DNA of 64,000 nucleotides from Kitasatospora sp. SolWspMP-SS2h (GTDB taxonomy: Bacteria; Actinomycetota; Actinomycetes; Streptomycetales; Streptomycetaceae), in the NCBI RefSeq assembly GCF_003259315.1, contig NZ_QLLT01000009.1, positions 62,001-126,000 of the forward strand. Reading direction: 5' to 3'. The first letter of the stretch is position 1; the number at the start of each line of letters is the position of its first letter. Shown here piece after piece: positions 35,657 through 44,475 of this stretch. The translations under genes and the position numbers were made by a program. The notes below the pieces were generated by a model that did not search any database, had not been told where the DNA came from, and saw only the letters and a list, made by a program, of their open reading frames with translations.

Positions 35657-36505
35657 GTGAACATGCTGGAGATGCCGCCGTCCTGGCCCGCCCGAATCCG
35701 CGCCCTGGCCGCCGGGGAGCTCGCCCCCGTCCCGGCCCGGGCCGCCGCCACCGTGGTGCTGCTGCGCGAGGGCCCGGCCGGGCCGGAGGCGTACCTGCTG
35801 CGGCGGCGGGCCACCATGGCCTTCGCCGGCGGGATGTACGCCTACCCGGGCGGCGGGGTCGACCCGCGCGACCGGGAGGTGCGCCCGCCGTGGGCCGGGC
35901 CGTCCGTCGAGCGGTGGGCCGAGCGGCTCGGGGTGGACGGGCCGACCGCCTGCGCGGTGCTGTGCGCGGCCGTCCGGGAGACCTTCGAGGAGGCCGGGGT
36001 GCTGCTGGCCGGGCCGGACGGGCGGACGCTGGTCGAGCCCCGGGACTGGGCGGCCGAGCGGGCCGCACTGGAGCGGCACGAGGTCTCGCTGGCCGAGTTC
36101 CTGGCCGCGCACCGGCTGGTGCTGCGCAGCGACCTGCTGGCGCCCTGGGCGCGCTGGGTGACCCCGGAGTTCGAGGAGCGCCGCTTCGACGCCTGGTTCT
36201 TCGTCGCCGCGCTGCCGCCCGGGCAGGCCGCCGCGGACACCGTCGGCGAGGCCGACCGGGTCGCCTGGCTGACCCCCGCCGAGGCGGTGGCCGGGTTCGA
36301 GGCGGGCGAGTTCGGCATGCTGCCGCCGACCGTCACGGTGCTGCGCGAGCTGCTGTCGCTGCGCACCGCGGCCGAGGCGACGGCGGTGGCGGCGGGGCGC
36401 CGGGTGGAGCGGGTGCTGGGCCGGGCGGAGGTGGTCGGGGACCGCATGACGGTGCGCTGGGACGGGTATGACGAGCTGACTATCGACGGCGTGTTCCCGG
36501 CGTGA
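35657..36505 (+). CDS. NUDIX hydrolase
   Basis: 282 residues from GTG 35657; ATG 35663 is an alternative and no strong ribosome site marks either. The NUDIX core is split by an insert: FAGGMYAYPGGGVDPRD then VRETFEEAGVLL (RE-x2-EE). The spacing is longer than in the CoA pyrophosphatase at 61568, as in the NUDT19-like branch acting on CoA esters or similar diphosphates. Substrate not determined. Confidence 0.85.
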   Translation: MNMLEMPPSWPARIRALAAGELAPVPARAAATVVLLREGPAGPEAYLLRRRATMAFAGGMYAYPGGGVDPRDREVRPPWAGPSVERWAERLGVDGPTACAVLCAAVRETFEEAGVLLAGPDGRTLVEPRDWAAERAALERHEVSLAEFLAAHRLVLRSDLLAPWARWVTPEFEERRFDAWFFVAALPPGQAAADTVGEADRVAWLTPAEAVAGFEAGEFGMLPPTVTVLRELLSLRTAAEATAVAAGRRVERVLGRAEVVGDRMTVRWDGYDELTIDGVFPA

Positions 36506-36627
36506 GAACCTTCCCCCGGAGCGATCACCGGCCCCGCCGGGAGAGCCGCTCCCGGGCCGTCCGCGCGTCGGCCCGTACCGTCGACCAGCAACCGCACCGA
36601 CTGCTCCGACCTCGGAAGGAGACTCCG

Positions 36628-36819
36628 ATGGCCCACAACGACGTGGCTCGCCGGACCTCGGCCACCCCCGTCCGCACCGTCACCCCCCGGGCCGCCGCCT
36701 GCGACGGCAGCGCACCCGCGGAGACCGCCCGCCTGCTGACCCGCGACCTGCCCGGACGGGCCCTGCACCGCCCGCTCCCGTCGCGCCGGCTCGGCCTCGT
36801 CGAAAGGGACGCCGCATGA
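36628..36819 (+). CDS. Small Arg/Pro-rich protein, coupled
   Basis: 63 residues with a strong GGAAGGAGAC ribosome site 5 bases before ATG 36628. MAHNDVARRTSATPVRTVTPRA is basic and probably disordered; no family recognised. Its stop overlaps the next tiny frame (ATGA at 36816). It could be a leader peptide regulating translation of the downstream metallo-beta-lactamase. Confidence 0.55.
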   Translation: MAHNDVARRTSATPVRTVTPRAAACDGSAPAETARLLTRDLPGRALHRPLPSRRLGLVERDAA

Positions 36820-36872
36820 GCGCACCCCACCGGGCGGCCCCGGGCCGCCGTGCCACCGAGGACGCCGCGTGA
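36816..36872 (+). CDS. 18-residue coupling frame
   Basis: ATG 36816 to TGA 36872 encodes MSAPHRAAPGRRATEDAA. It overlaps the preceding stop by 4 bases and the following GTG start by 4 bases, so ribosomes could pass through all three. Likely a translational relay rather than a functional protein. Confidence 0.4.
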   Translation: MSAPHRAAPGRRATEDAA

Positions 36873-37690
36873 GCGGCCTGCTGCCGGGCGACCCCGCCGA
36901 CACCGTCGGCGGGGTCGCCACCCCGCGCGCCCAGTGCGTGCTCGCCCCCAACCCGTCCCCGATGACGCTGGACGGCACCAACACCTGGCTGCTCTCCGAG
37001 CCCGGCTCCGAGCTGGCCGCCGTGGTCGACCCCGGCCCGCTCGACGAGGCCCACCTGCGCCGGATCGTCGACACCGCCGAGCGGCAGGGCAAGCGGATCG
37101 CCCTCACCCTGCTCACCCACGGCCACCCCGACCACGCCGAGGGCGCCGCGCGGTTCGCCGAACTCACCGGCACCGCCGTCCGCGCCCTCGACCCGGCGCT
37201 GCGGCTCGGCGAGGAGGGCCTGCACGGCGGGCAGCACCTCGACGTCGGCGGCCTCGACCTGCGGGTGGTCGCCACCCCCGGCCACACCTCCGACTCGCTG
37301 ACCTTCCACCTGCCCGCGGACGGCGCGATCCTCACCGGCGACACCGTCCTGGGCCGCGGCACCACGATGGTCGCCCACCCCGACGGGCGCCTGGGCGACT
37401 ACCTCGACTCGCTGCGCCACCTGCACGTGATGGCCGCCGAGCACGGCGTGCGCACCGTGCTGCCCGGCCACGGCCCGGTGCTCGCGGACGCGCTGGGCGC
37501 CGTCGACTACTACCTGGCCCACCGGGCGTCCCGGCTCGCCCAGGTGGAGACCGCGGTCGAGGACGGGTGCCGCACGGCGGCCGAGGTGGTCGCCCGGGTG
37601 TACGCCGACGTCGACCCGGCGCTGTGGCCCGCGGCGGAGCTGTCGGTGCGCGCGCAGCTCACGTACCTGGAGGACCGGGGCCTGATCTAG
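36869..37690 (+). CDS. MBL-fold hydrolase with winged-helix tail
   Basis: 273 residues. Metal ligands in THGHPDHAEGA (HxHxDH), GHTSDSL, TGDTVLG and PGHGPVL are complete. The ~60-residue C-terminal helical part (RASRLAQVETAVEDGCRTAAEVVARVYADV) is the winged helix of LACTB2-like enzymes, some of which are endoribonucleases. GTG 36869 is set by overlap with the preceding frame. Confidence 0.9.
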   Translation: MSGLLPGDPADTVGGVATPRAQCVLAPNPSPMTLDGTNTWLLSEPGSELAAVVDPGPLDEAHLRRIVDTAERQGKRIALTLLTHGHPDHAEGAARFAELTGTAVRALDPALRLGEEGLHGGQHLDVGGLDLRVVATPGHTSDSLTFHLPADGAILTGDTVLGRGTTMVAHPDGRLGDYLDSLRHLHVMAAEHGVRTVLPGHGPVLADALGAVDYYLAHRASRLAQVETAVEDGCRTAAEVVARVYADVDPALWPAAELSVRAQLTYLEDRGLI

Positions 37691-37722
37691 GGCCGCGTCG
37701 GGGACCTTCGCCCCGACGCGGA

Positions 37723-37771
37723 GCGAGGCCGCCACGGGGGCAGGTGAACCTGCCGTCCGTGGCGGCCTCGC
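37723..37771. terminator. Two-part bidirectional terminator
   Basis: A 15-bp outer stem (GCGAGGCCGCCACGG) encloses a second hairpin GGCAGGT-GA-ACCTGCC, between convergent genes. Confidence 0.85.
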
Positions 37772-37792
37772 GGTGCGTCCGGGTGCGCGCGG

Positions 37793-38467
37793 CTAGCGCG
37801 AGCGGCGGGAGAGCCGTTCGACGTCGAGCAGGACGACCGCGCGGGCCTCCAGCTTGAGCCAGCCGCGGCCGGCGAAGTCGGCGAGCGCCTTGTTGACCGT
37901 CTCGCGGGAGGCGCCGACCAGCTGGGCCAGCTCCTCCTGGGTGAGGTCGTGCGCGACGTGGATGCCCTCGTCGGACGGGACGCCGAAGCGGCGCGAGAGG
38001 TCGAGCAGGGCCTTGGCGACGCGGCCGGGCACGTCGGAGAAGACCAGGTCGGACATCACGTCGTTGGTGCGGCGCAGGCGGCGGGCGATGGCGCGCAGCA
38101 GGGCGATGGAGACCTCGGGGCGGGCGTGCAGCAGCGGGAGCAGGTCGCCGTGGCCGAGGCCGAGGAGCTTGACCTCGGTGAGGGCGGTGGCGGTGGCGGT
38201 GCGCGGGCCCGGGTCGAAGAGCGAGAGCTCGCCGATCATCTCGGAGGGGCCGAGCACGGCGAGCATGTTCTCGCGGCCGTCGGGGGAGGCCCGGTGCAGC
38301 TTGACCTTGCCCTCGACCACGACGTACAGCCGGTCGCCCGGGTCGCCCTCGTGGAACAGCGACTCGCCGCGGGCGAGCGTCACCTCGGTCATGGAAGCGC
38401 GGAGCTCGGCAGCCTGGTCGTCGTCGAGTGCCGCGAACAGCGCGGCGCGCCGCAGAACGTCGTCCAC
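37793..38467 (-). CDS. crp: Crp/Fnr-family global regulator Crp
   Basis: 224 residues. An N-terminal cyclic-nucleotide fold (LARGESLFHEGDPGDRLYVVVEGKVKLHR, IGELSLFDPGPRTATATAL) precedes a helix-turn-helix LTQEELAQLVGASRETVNKALADF (about 171-194). It matches S. coelicolor Crp (SCO3571), a cAMP-linked regulator of germination and secondary metabolism. GTG 38467 follows AGGAGGAAG; a TATGAT -10 box lies at 38532-38537. Confidence 0.93.
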   Translation of the reverse strand: MDDVLRRAALFAALDDDQAAELRASMTEVTLARGESLFHEGDPGDRLYVVVEGKVKLHRASPDGRENMLAVLGPSEMIGELSLFDPGPRTATATALTEVKLLGLGHGDLLPLLHARPEVSIALLRAIARRLRRTNDVMSDLVFSDVPGRVAKALLDLSRRFGVPSDEGIHVAHDLTQEELAQLVGASRETVNKALADFAGRGWLKLEARAVVLLDVERLSRRSR

Positions 38468-38613
38468 GAGCTTCCTCCTGCTGGTGTCTGGGCAGTGCTA
38501 CTCACCACCAAGGATGACGCATGTCGCTCCGATCATATGAGGAGGGGGTGTGCCGAGGTGGGGCCTACGCGGCCATTCGCGCAGTTCGGGTGGGCGTTTC
38601 CCGGCTCGGCGGG

Positions 38614-39270
38614 CTACCCGCCGAGGGCCCGGCGGGCGAAGGCGCGGGTGCCGGCGACGTGGTGGCGGGCGAGGGCGGCGGCGGTCTCCGGGTCGCGGGC
38701 CTTGATGGCGTCGAGCAGCTGCTGGTGCTCGGTGCACATCGGGAGGCTGGTCTCGACGTCGGAGGTGAGCCGGAACAGGCGGCGCAGCCGGCCGTCGAGC
38801 GGGGCCATCATGTCGCGCAGCAGCGGGTTGCCGGAGAGTTCGACGATCTCGCGGTGGAAGTCGGCGTTCAGGCTGACCGTCTCGCGCAGCCGGCCGGCCG
38901 CGGCGGCCTTGCGGGTGCGGGCCAGGACGCGTTCGAGGCCGCGGATGCCGGCGGGGGTGGCGTGCAGGGCGGCGAGGCTGGCGGCGAGGGCTTCGAGGGA
39001 TTCGCGGACGGCGAAGAAGTGCTCGGCCTCGGCGGGGCCGAAGTCGGCGACGACGGCGCCGCGGCGGGCCTGGACGGTGAGGAAGCCCTCGCGTTCGAGG
39101 CGCTGCATGGCCTCGCGGACCGGTATCCGCGAGACGCCCATGCCGTCGGCGAGTTCGCGTTCGACCAGGCGCTGCCCGGCGGGGTACTCGCCCTCGATGA
39201 TCCGCTCGCGCAGCTGGACGTAGACGAGGTCCGCCAGCGACTGGTGGGCGTCGCCGAGGGTGTCGGTCAT
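38614..39270 (-). CDS. GntR-family regulator with FCD domain
   Basis: 218 residues. The winged helix (LADLVYVQLRERIIEGEYPAGQRLVERELADGMGVSRIPVREAMQRLEREGFLTV, about 12-66) precedes an FCD ligand domain with metal-site pattern NADFHREIVELSGN and the later CTEHQQLLDAI and ALARHHV. FCD regulators bind small carboxylates or amides and act as repressors. It is divergent from the amidohydrolase gene, with an operator-like palindrome in between. Confidence 0.93.
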   Translation of the reverse strand: MTDTLGDAHQSLADLVYVQLRERIIEGEYPAGQRLVERELADGMGVSRIPVREAMQRLEREGFLTVQARRGAVVADFGPAEAEHFFAVRESLEALAASLAALHATPAGIRGLERVLARTRKAAAAGRLRETVSLNADFHREIVELSGNPLLRDMMAPLDGRLRRLFRLTSDVETSLPMCTEHQQLLDAIKARDPETAAALARHHVAGTRAFARRALGG

Positions 39271-39348
39271 CGGGAGGGCTCCAGGCGGAAGCGGGCGGAC
39301 GGAGCGGGCAGTGGACCAGATCATTCCAGATCGGTTCCGACTCCCTCT

Positions 39349-39377
39349 TGTCTGGTATTCGGTATACCAGATAGCTT
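39349..39377 (+). promoter_or_regulatory. GntR-type operator within amidohydrolase promoter
   Basis: TCTGGTAT, 5 bases, ATACCAGA (39351-39371) is a perfect inverted repeat with the TGGTAT/ATACCA core usual for FadR-type regulators. A TTGTCT -35 (39349-39354) and TAGCTT -10 (39372-39377) lie 17 bases apart, so the operator fills the spacer and bound repressor would exclude polymerase. Confidence 0.65.
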
Positions 39378-39415
39378 GGCCGCTCACCGCCCCCGACGAG
39401 CCCAGGAGCCCACCC

Positions 39416-40636
39416 GTGACCACCCTCCCGCCAGGGCCGCAGCTGCTGCTGGACGCCACCCTCCCGGACGGCTCCCGGGCCGACCTGCGGATCGCGGACG
39501 GCCGGATCGCCGCCCTCACCCCCGTCCCGGCCGGGCGCGAGCGGGTCGAGCCGGGGGCCGGCGAGGTCGCGCTGGACGGGGCGCTGCTGCTGCCCGCGCT
39601 GGTCGACGGGCACGCCCACCTGGACAAGACCTTCCTCGGCGCGCCCTGGCAGCCGCACCGCCCGACGTCCACCCTGCGCGAGCAGATCGCCGCCGAGCGG
39701 GCGCTGCGCCGCGAGGTGGCCGGGCGGACGCCGGTGGCCGACCGGGCGGAGGCGCTGGCCCGCCGGATGGCCGCGCTCGGCACCGGCTTCGTCCGCTCGC
39801 ACGTGGACGTCGACCCGGACACCGGGCTGGACCACCTGCACGCGGTGCTGGAGGCGCGCGAGCGGGTCCGGGAGCTGATCGACGTGCAGCTGGTGGCGTT
39901 CCCGCAGAGTGGCGTGGTGGCCGAGCCCGGGGTGGCGCGGCTGCTGGACGCGGCGCTGCGGGAGGGCGCCGAACTGATCGGCGGACTGGACCCGTTCGGC
40001 TTCGACCGGGACGCGGACGGCCAGCTGGACGTGGTGTTCGGCCTGGCCGAGCGGCACGGCGCGGGCGTCGACATCCACCTGCACGACGGCGGCGGGGCCG
40101 GCGCGGCGCAGCTGCGGGCGATCGCCGACCGGACGGCGGCGCTGGGCCTGGGCGGGAAGGTCGCGGTCAGCCACGCGTACTGCCTCGGGCAGCTGGCCGG
40201 GCCCGAGCTGGCCCGGACCGCCGGGGCGCTGGCGGCGGCCGGGGTGGCGGTGATGACCAACGGCCCGGCCCGGAGCATGCCGCCGGTGAAGCTGCTGCAC
40301 GAACTGGGCGTGCTGGTGTTCGCCGGCTCCGACAACATCCGCGACGCCTGGTGGCCGTACGGCACCGGCGACATGCTGGAGCGGACCACGGTCATCGGCC
40401 TCCAGGGCGAGCTGATGACCGATCAGGACCTCGCGCTGGCGGCGGAGTTCGCCACCGGCCACGCCGCCCGGGCGCTGGGCGTCGCGGAGTACGGGATCGC
40501 CGCCGGGCGGCCCGCGAACCTGGTGGCCGTCGCCGCGGGCTCGGTGCCCGAGGCCGTCGCCGCGCACCCCGAACGGCTGCTGGTGCTGCACCGCGGCCGC
40601 ACCGTCCTGGACCGCCTCGGCGGCCCCCCGCAGTAA
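39416..40636 (+). CDS. Cytosine-deaminase-like amidohydrolase (first)
   Basis: 406 residues of the amidohydrolase superfamily. DGHAHLDKTF (His66, His68), VRSHVDVDPDTGLDHL, VDIHLHDGGG, VSHAYCLG and GSDNIRDAWWPYG supply the metal and catalytic positions of the CodA/AtzC-like branch. These enzymes deaminate or open N-heterocycles. GTG 39416 follows AGGAG. Regulated, by position, by the divergent GntR protein and followed by a permease for the probable substrate. Confidence 0.87.
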   Translation: MTTLPPGPQLLLDATLPDGSRADLRIADGRIAALTPVPAGRERVEPGAGEVALDGALLLPALVDGHAHLDKTFLGAPWQPHRPTSTLREQIAAERALRREVAGRTPVADRAEALARRMAALGTGFVRSHVDVDPDTGLDHLHAVLEARERVRELIDVQLVAFPQSGVVAEPGVARLLDAALREGAELIGGLDPFGFDRDADGQLDVVFGLAERHGAGVDIHLHDGGGAGAAQLRAIADRTAALGLGGKVAVSHAYCLGQLAGPELARTAGALAAAGVAVMTNGPARSMPPVKLLHELGVLVFAGSDNIRDAWWPYGTGDMLERTTVIGLQGELMTDQDLALAAEFATGHAARALGVAEYGIAAGRPANLVAVAAGSVPEAVAAHPERLLVLHRGRTVLDRLGGPPQ

Positions 40637-40712
40637 CGCGGTCACCCCCCTGCCGCAGTCACCCCCACGCACCCCCACGCACCTGCGCAGCACCCCGGAA
40701 GGAACCCCCGCC

Positions 40713-42218
40713 ATGACCCTCAGCTCCTCCGCCGCCCGGGCGTCCGCCCCGGCCGAGCCGCCCGGACCGCCCGGCTCCTCCGGCTCGCCCGACCCGTCCG
40801 GCCGGCTGGCCAAGGGCCTGATCGGCACCACCGACCTGGTGTTCTTCGTGGTCGCCGCCGCCGCGCCGCTGACCGTGCTGGCCGGGATCGCCCCGTTCGC
40901 GATCGGGGTGGGCGGGGCGTCCGCGCCGGCCGCGTACCTGATCTCGGGCGCGCTGCTGGTGCTGTTCGCCGCCGGGTTCACCGCGATGAGCCGGTACGTG
41001 CGCAACGCGGGCGCGTTCTACGCGTACGTGGCGCGCGGGCTGGGGCGCACCCTCGGCGTGGTCACCGCCTACGTGGCGGTGGTCAGCTACAACCTGATCA
41101 CCCCGGGCGTGGCCGCCGCGTTCGGCTACTTCGCGGCCGGGCACATCGAGCAGCGGACCGGCGCGCACGTGCCGTGGTGGCTGCTGTCCGGGGCGTGCGT
41201 GCTGGTGGTCGGCGTGCTCGGCTGGCTGAAGGTCACGCTGTCGGCGAAGGTGCTGGGCGTGGCGCTGGTGCTGGAGGTGCTGTCGCTGCTGCTGATGGAG
41301 GGCGGGGTGCTGGCCGACCGGGGGACGGCCGCGCTCGACCCGGTCTCCTTCGACCCGTCGCTGCTCACCCAGGCCGGGGTGGCGGGCATGTTCGTGCTGG
41401 TGATCGGTGCCTTCACCGGCTTCGAGGCGACCGCGATCTACGCTGAGGAGGCCCGCGACCCGGCCCGCACCGTGCCGCGCGCCACGTTCATCGCGATCGG
41501 CTTCCTGGCGGTGTTCTACGCCCTGGGCACCTGGATCGTGATGGGCGCGTACGGCACCGACGACGCGGTCGCCCGGGCCCGCGCGGACGGCGGCCCCGAC
41601 CTGACCTTCCGGGCCGCCGAGCGCTTCGTCGGCCTCTGGCTGTCGGACACCATGCACGTGCTGATCATCGTCTCGGCGTTCGCCTCCGCGCTGGCCTTCC
41701 ACAACGCCGCCGCCCGCTACCTGTACGCGCTGGGCCGGGAGGGCCTGCTGCCGCGCCCGCTCGGGCGGGTCTCGCCGCGGACCGGCTCGCCGGGGACGGC
41801 GGTGCTGGTGCAGTCGGTGTTCAACGCGCTGGTGATCGGGCTGGGCGCGGTGCTCGCGGTCGACCCGTACCTGGTGGTGCTGCTCTGGTCGAACAGCGTC
41901 GGCGTGCTCGGGATCATGGTGATGCAGGCGCTGGCGGCGGTCGCGGTGTTCGCGTTCTTCCGCACCGACCGGCGCGGGATGTCCGCGTTCCGGGTGGTCT
42001 GGGCGCCGCTGCTGGCGGCGGGCGGGCTGGCCGTGCTCAGCATGCTCGCGCTGTTCAACTTCGACCTGCTGACCGGGCGCACCGGGCTGGTCAACTGGCT
42101 GCTGCTGGTGCCGCTGCCGGCGGTCGCGGCGGCCGGCTGGCTGGTCGCCCGGCGGATCCGGCGCACCGACCCGGAGCGGTTCGCCCGGCTGACCGAGGTC
42201 GACGTCGAACGCGGCTGA
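40713..42218 (+). CDS. APC-family amino acid/amine permease
   Basis: 501 residues with about 12 membrane helices after a Pro/Ser-rich cytoplasmic start. GFEATAIYAEEARDPARTVPRATFIAIGF is the APC helix 6 region, and HNAAARYLYALGREGLLPRPLGRVSPRTGSP is the well-conserved central loop. Located 76 bases after the amidohydrolase and probably in its operon, so it likely imports the same compound. Confidence 0.9.
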   Translation: MTLSSSAARASAPAEPPGPPGSSGSPDPSGRLAKGLIGTTDLVFFVVAAAAPLTVLAGIAPFAIGVGGASAPAAYLISGALLVLFAAGFTAMSRYVRNAGAFYAYVARGLGRTLGVVTAYVAVVSYNLITPGVAAAFGYFAAGHIEQRTGAHVPWWLLSGACVLVVGVLGWLKVTLSAKVLGVALVLEVLSLLLMEGGVLADRGTAALDPVSFDPSLLTQAGVAGMFVLVIGAFTGFEATAIYAEEARDPARTVPRATFIAIGFLAVFYALGTWIVMGAYGTDDAVARARADGGPDLTFRAAERFVGLWLSDTMHVLIIVSAFASALAFHNAAARYLYALGREGLLPRPLGRVSPRTGSPGTAVLVQSVFNALVIGLGAVLAVDPYLVVLLWSNSVGVLGIMVMQALAAVAVFAFFRTDRRGMSAFRVVWAPLLAAGGLAVLSMLALFNFDLLTGRTGLVNWLLLVPLPAVAAAGWLVARRIRRTDPERFARLTEVDVERG

Positions 42219-42236
42219 GCGGGCCCGCGGACGGCG

Positions 42237-42420
42237 GTGGCGGCCCCGGCGCGGGGGCGGCCACCGCCGCCGCGGCGTGCTCCGGCCCCGGTGGCGGTCC
42301 CGGTGGCGGCTCCGGCCCCGGCGGTGGCCCCGGCCCCGGCGGTGGCTCCGAGCGGGACGGTGGTGGCCCCGGGCGGGGCGGTGGTGGCCTCGGGCGGGCG
42401 GCCACCGCCGTCGCGGCGGG
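42237..42420. repeat. CCCCGGCGGTGG-type repeats
   Basis: Degenerate 6-12-base CCGG(C/T)GGTGG units fill the gap between the convergent permease and second amidohydrolase. No gene seen. Confidence 0.6.
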
Positions 42421-42422
42421 CC

Positions 42423-43613
42423 TCAGGCGACCAGCGCGCTGTGCTCGGCGACCACCCGGCCGGCCTTCACCACCAGCTCGCGCGGCGGCAGGTCGACCAC
42501 CACCTGCGGGACGCACTCGCCGTCCACCAGCAGGAAGTCGGCGGGGGAGCCGGGCGCCAGGTCGGCCCTGGGCAGGCCCAGCAGCTCGGCGCCGCCGTGC
42601 GCGGCCAGCTCCAGGCAGTCGGTCAGCTCCCGGTCGGTGCGGGCGTCGGTGGTCCAGCCCAGCAGGTGCGTCCGGTGCAGCATGTCGGCGTTGCCGTACG
42701 GGCTCCAGGAGTCCCGGACGCCGTCCGAGCCGAGGCCGACCCGCACCCCGCGCGAGCGCAGCGCGCGGAACGGCAGCACCTGGTGCGCGGACGGGGCGAC
42801 CGTGGTCAGCGCGATCCCGGCGTCCGCCAACAGGTCGGCGGTGCGGTCGAGTTCGGCGGCGGACAGCTCGGCCAGGCAGAACGCGTGGCTGGCCGTCACC
42901 CGGCCGCGGAGCCCGGCGGCGACCGTCCGGGCGGCGAGCGCGCGCAGCGGGCCCAGGCCGGTCGCGCCGAGGTCGTGCAGGTGCACGTCCAGCAGCACGC
43001 CGTACCGCTCGGCCAGGCCGAACAGCAGGTCGAACTGCTCGCGGCCGTCCGCGCCGCCGCCGTCGAACCCGGCCGGGTCGATGCCGCCGACCGCGTCCAC
43101 CAGGCCCTCGCGGGCCGCGGCGGTCAGCAGCTCCGCCGTGCCCGGGGCGCGCACCACGCCGTGCTGCGGGAACGCCACCGACTGCACGTCCAGCTTCCCG
43201 GCCAGCCGCTCGGCGGCCTCGCGCAGGCCGGTCGCCCCGGCCAGGCCGTACGCGGGGGCGACGTCCACGTGCGCGCGCACGGCGCGGGTGCCGCGGGTCA
43301 CCGCGTGGGCGAGCAGGCGGTGCGCGCGCACGCCGACCGGGGACCGCTGGTGCGCGGCCAGCTCGACGTCACCGGCCACGTACTCCGGCAGGCCGTGCGC
43401 CGGGCGGCGGCTGTACCAGGGCTCGCCCCAGCCGGTCTTGTCCGGGTGCAGGTGGGCGTCGACCAGGGTCGGCAGCGCGATCCGGCCGCCGCCCTCCACC
43501 ACCACCGGGCGGGCACCCGCGGGCGGCCCGGCCGCCAGGACGCCGTCCACGGCGACCAGGTCGGTGACCGGGCCGCCGAACGGGCGGACCTGGCGGAACA
43601 GCGTGACGTGCAT
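42423..43613 (-). CDS. Cytosine-deaminase-like amidohydrolase (second)
   Basis: 396 residues, a diverged paralogue of the first: DAHLHPDKTGWGEP, VRAHVDVAPAYGL, LDVHLHDLGATG, ASHAFCLAEL and GSDGVRDSWSPYGNADML keep the same metal and catalytic positions. It faces the permease gene and is not obviously in the same transcript. ATG 43613 is preceded by GGGAGCG. The two enzymes may act on successive or related heterocyclic amines. Confidence 0.87.
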   Translation of the reverse strand: MHVTLFRQVRPFGGPVTDLVAVDGVLAAGPPAGARPVVVEGGGRIALPTLVDAHLHPDKTGWGEPWYSRRPAHGLPEYVAGDVELAAHQRSPVGVRAHRLLAHAVTRGTRAVRAHVDVAPAYGLAGATGLREAAERLAGKLDVQSVAFPQHGVVRAPGTAELLTAAAREGLVDAVGGIDPAGFDGGGADGREQFDLLFGLAERYGVLLDVHLHDLGATGLGPLRALAARTVAAGLRGRVTASHAFCLAELSAAELDRTADLLADAGIALTTVAPSAHQVLPFRALRSRGVRVGLGSDGVRDSWSPYGNADMLHRTHLLGWTTDARTDRELTDCLELAAHGGAELLGLPRADLAPGSPADFLLVDGECVPQVVVDLPPRELVVKAGRVVAEHSALVA

Positions 43614-43713
43614 GGTGGCGCTCCCGGGGTGGTGCTGAGGGCTCTGTCCGGCACCAATCAAACCGCTTCCGGGCGGGCAGTCAACTTGCTTGTGCTGTAG
43701 GCGAGTTGGCGAT

Positions 43714-44229
43714 TCATGCTGCCCGAACGACGGCCCGCCGGCCGGGGTCCGGACCGGGGCCCGGGGCGCCGGACCGGGGTGGTGCGGGCAGCGGGGTCGG
43801 CGCGGACGGGCGGTCGGCGGGGACGGTCAGCACCGGGCAGGGCGCGTGGGCCCGGCAGTGGTGGGCGGTACGGGTGCCGCGCAGGTGCGGCAGGCCGTGG
43901 CGGCGGTGGGGGCGGTGGTGGCGGCCGTCCGCGCCGAGCAGCAGCAGGTCGCCCGGGCCGCCGACCTCCGCCACCAGCGCGGCACCCGCCGGGCCGGACG
44001 CCACCACCGGACGGACCACCACCCCGTCCGGCCAGCCCCCGGCCGCCTGCCGCAGCGCCGCGTCCAGCAGCCGCCGGGCCGCCGCGTCGTCCGGCGGGCG
44101 CCCGGCCAGCAGCGGCACCAGCACCGCGCCCCGGGCCGCCGCCTCCGGCACCGCCCGCCGCAGCGCGGCCAGACTGCCCGGCGAACCGTCCACGCCGACC
44201 ACCACCCGCGGTTCCCGCCACTGCGCCAT
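43714..44229 (-). CDS. Universal stress protein (divergent copy 1)
   Basis: 171 residues, one UspA domain: VVVGVDGSPGSLAALRRA at the N-terminus, LLLLGADGR near 101 and the C-terminal CPVLTVP. The usual ATP-binding G-2x-G-9x-GS motif is interrupted by HRPHRRHG, so ATP binding is doubtful. It is divergent from a second Usp across 246 bases with regulatory repeats. Confidence 0.85.
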   Translation of the reverse strand: MAQWREPRVVVGVDGSPGSLAALRRAVPEAAARGAVLVPLLAGRPPDDAAARRLLDAALRQAAGGWPDGVVVRPVVASGPAGAALVAEVGGPGDLLLLGADGRHHRPHRRHGLPHLRGTRTAHHCRAHAPCPVLTVPADRPSAPTPLPAPPRSGAPGPGPDPGRRAVVRAA

Positions 44230-44286
44230 GACCGCCGCCTCCTCCTCGTCCTCCCTCCAGTGAACGCCCGGACGGGGCGGCCGGGC

Positions 44287-44340
44287 GTCAAGGCGGCGTC
44301 GGGAAACCGGCGGTGGACGTCAGGGAGGTGTCAAGGCGCG
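44287..44340. promoter_or_regulatory. 11-bp direct repeats between the Usp genes
   Basis: Two pairs of head-to-tail 11-base units: GTCAAGGCGGC + GTCGGGAAACC (44287-44308) and GTCAGGGAGGT + GTCAAGGCGCG (44319-44340). The 11-base period is that of OmpR/PhoB-type response-regulator sites. The best unit is identical to those before kdp at 46462. Confidence 0.55.
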
Positions 44341-44475
44341 GCCCGCAGCCCGTCCGCCCGGGTCTGCTGGTACCGGGACGCGGGCCCGGCGACCGGAAGG
44401 CCGGGCCCGCGCACCCGGCGGAACGGCCGCGGCGGACCGGACGGGACGACGGGCCGGAAGGGAACGGAGGACGGG

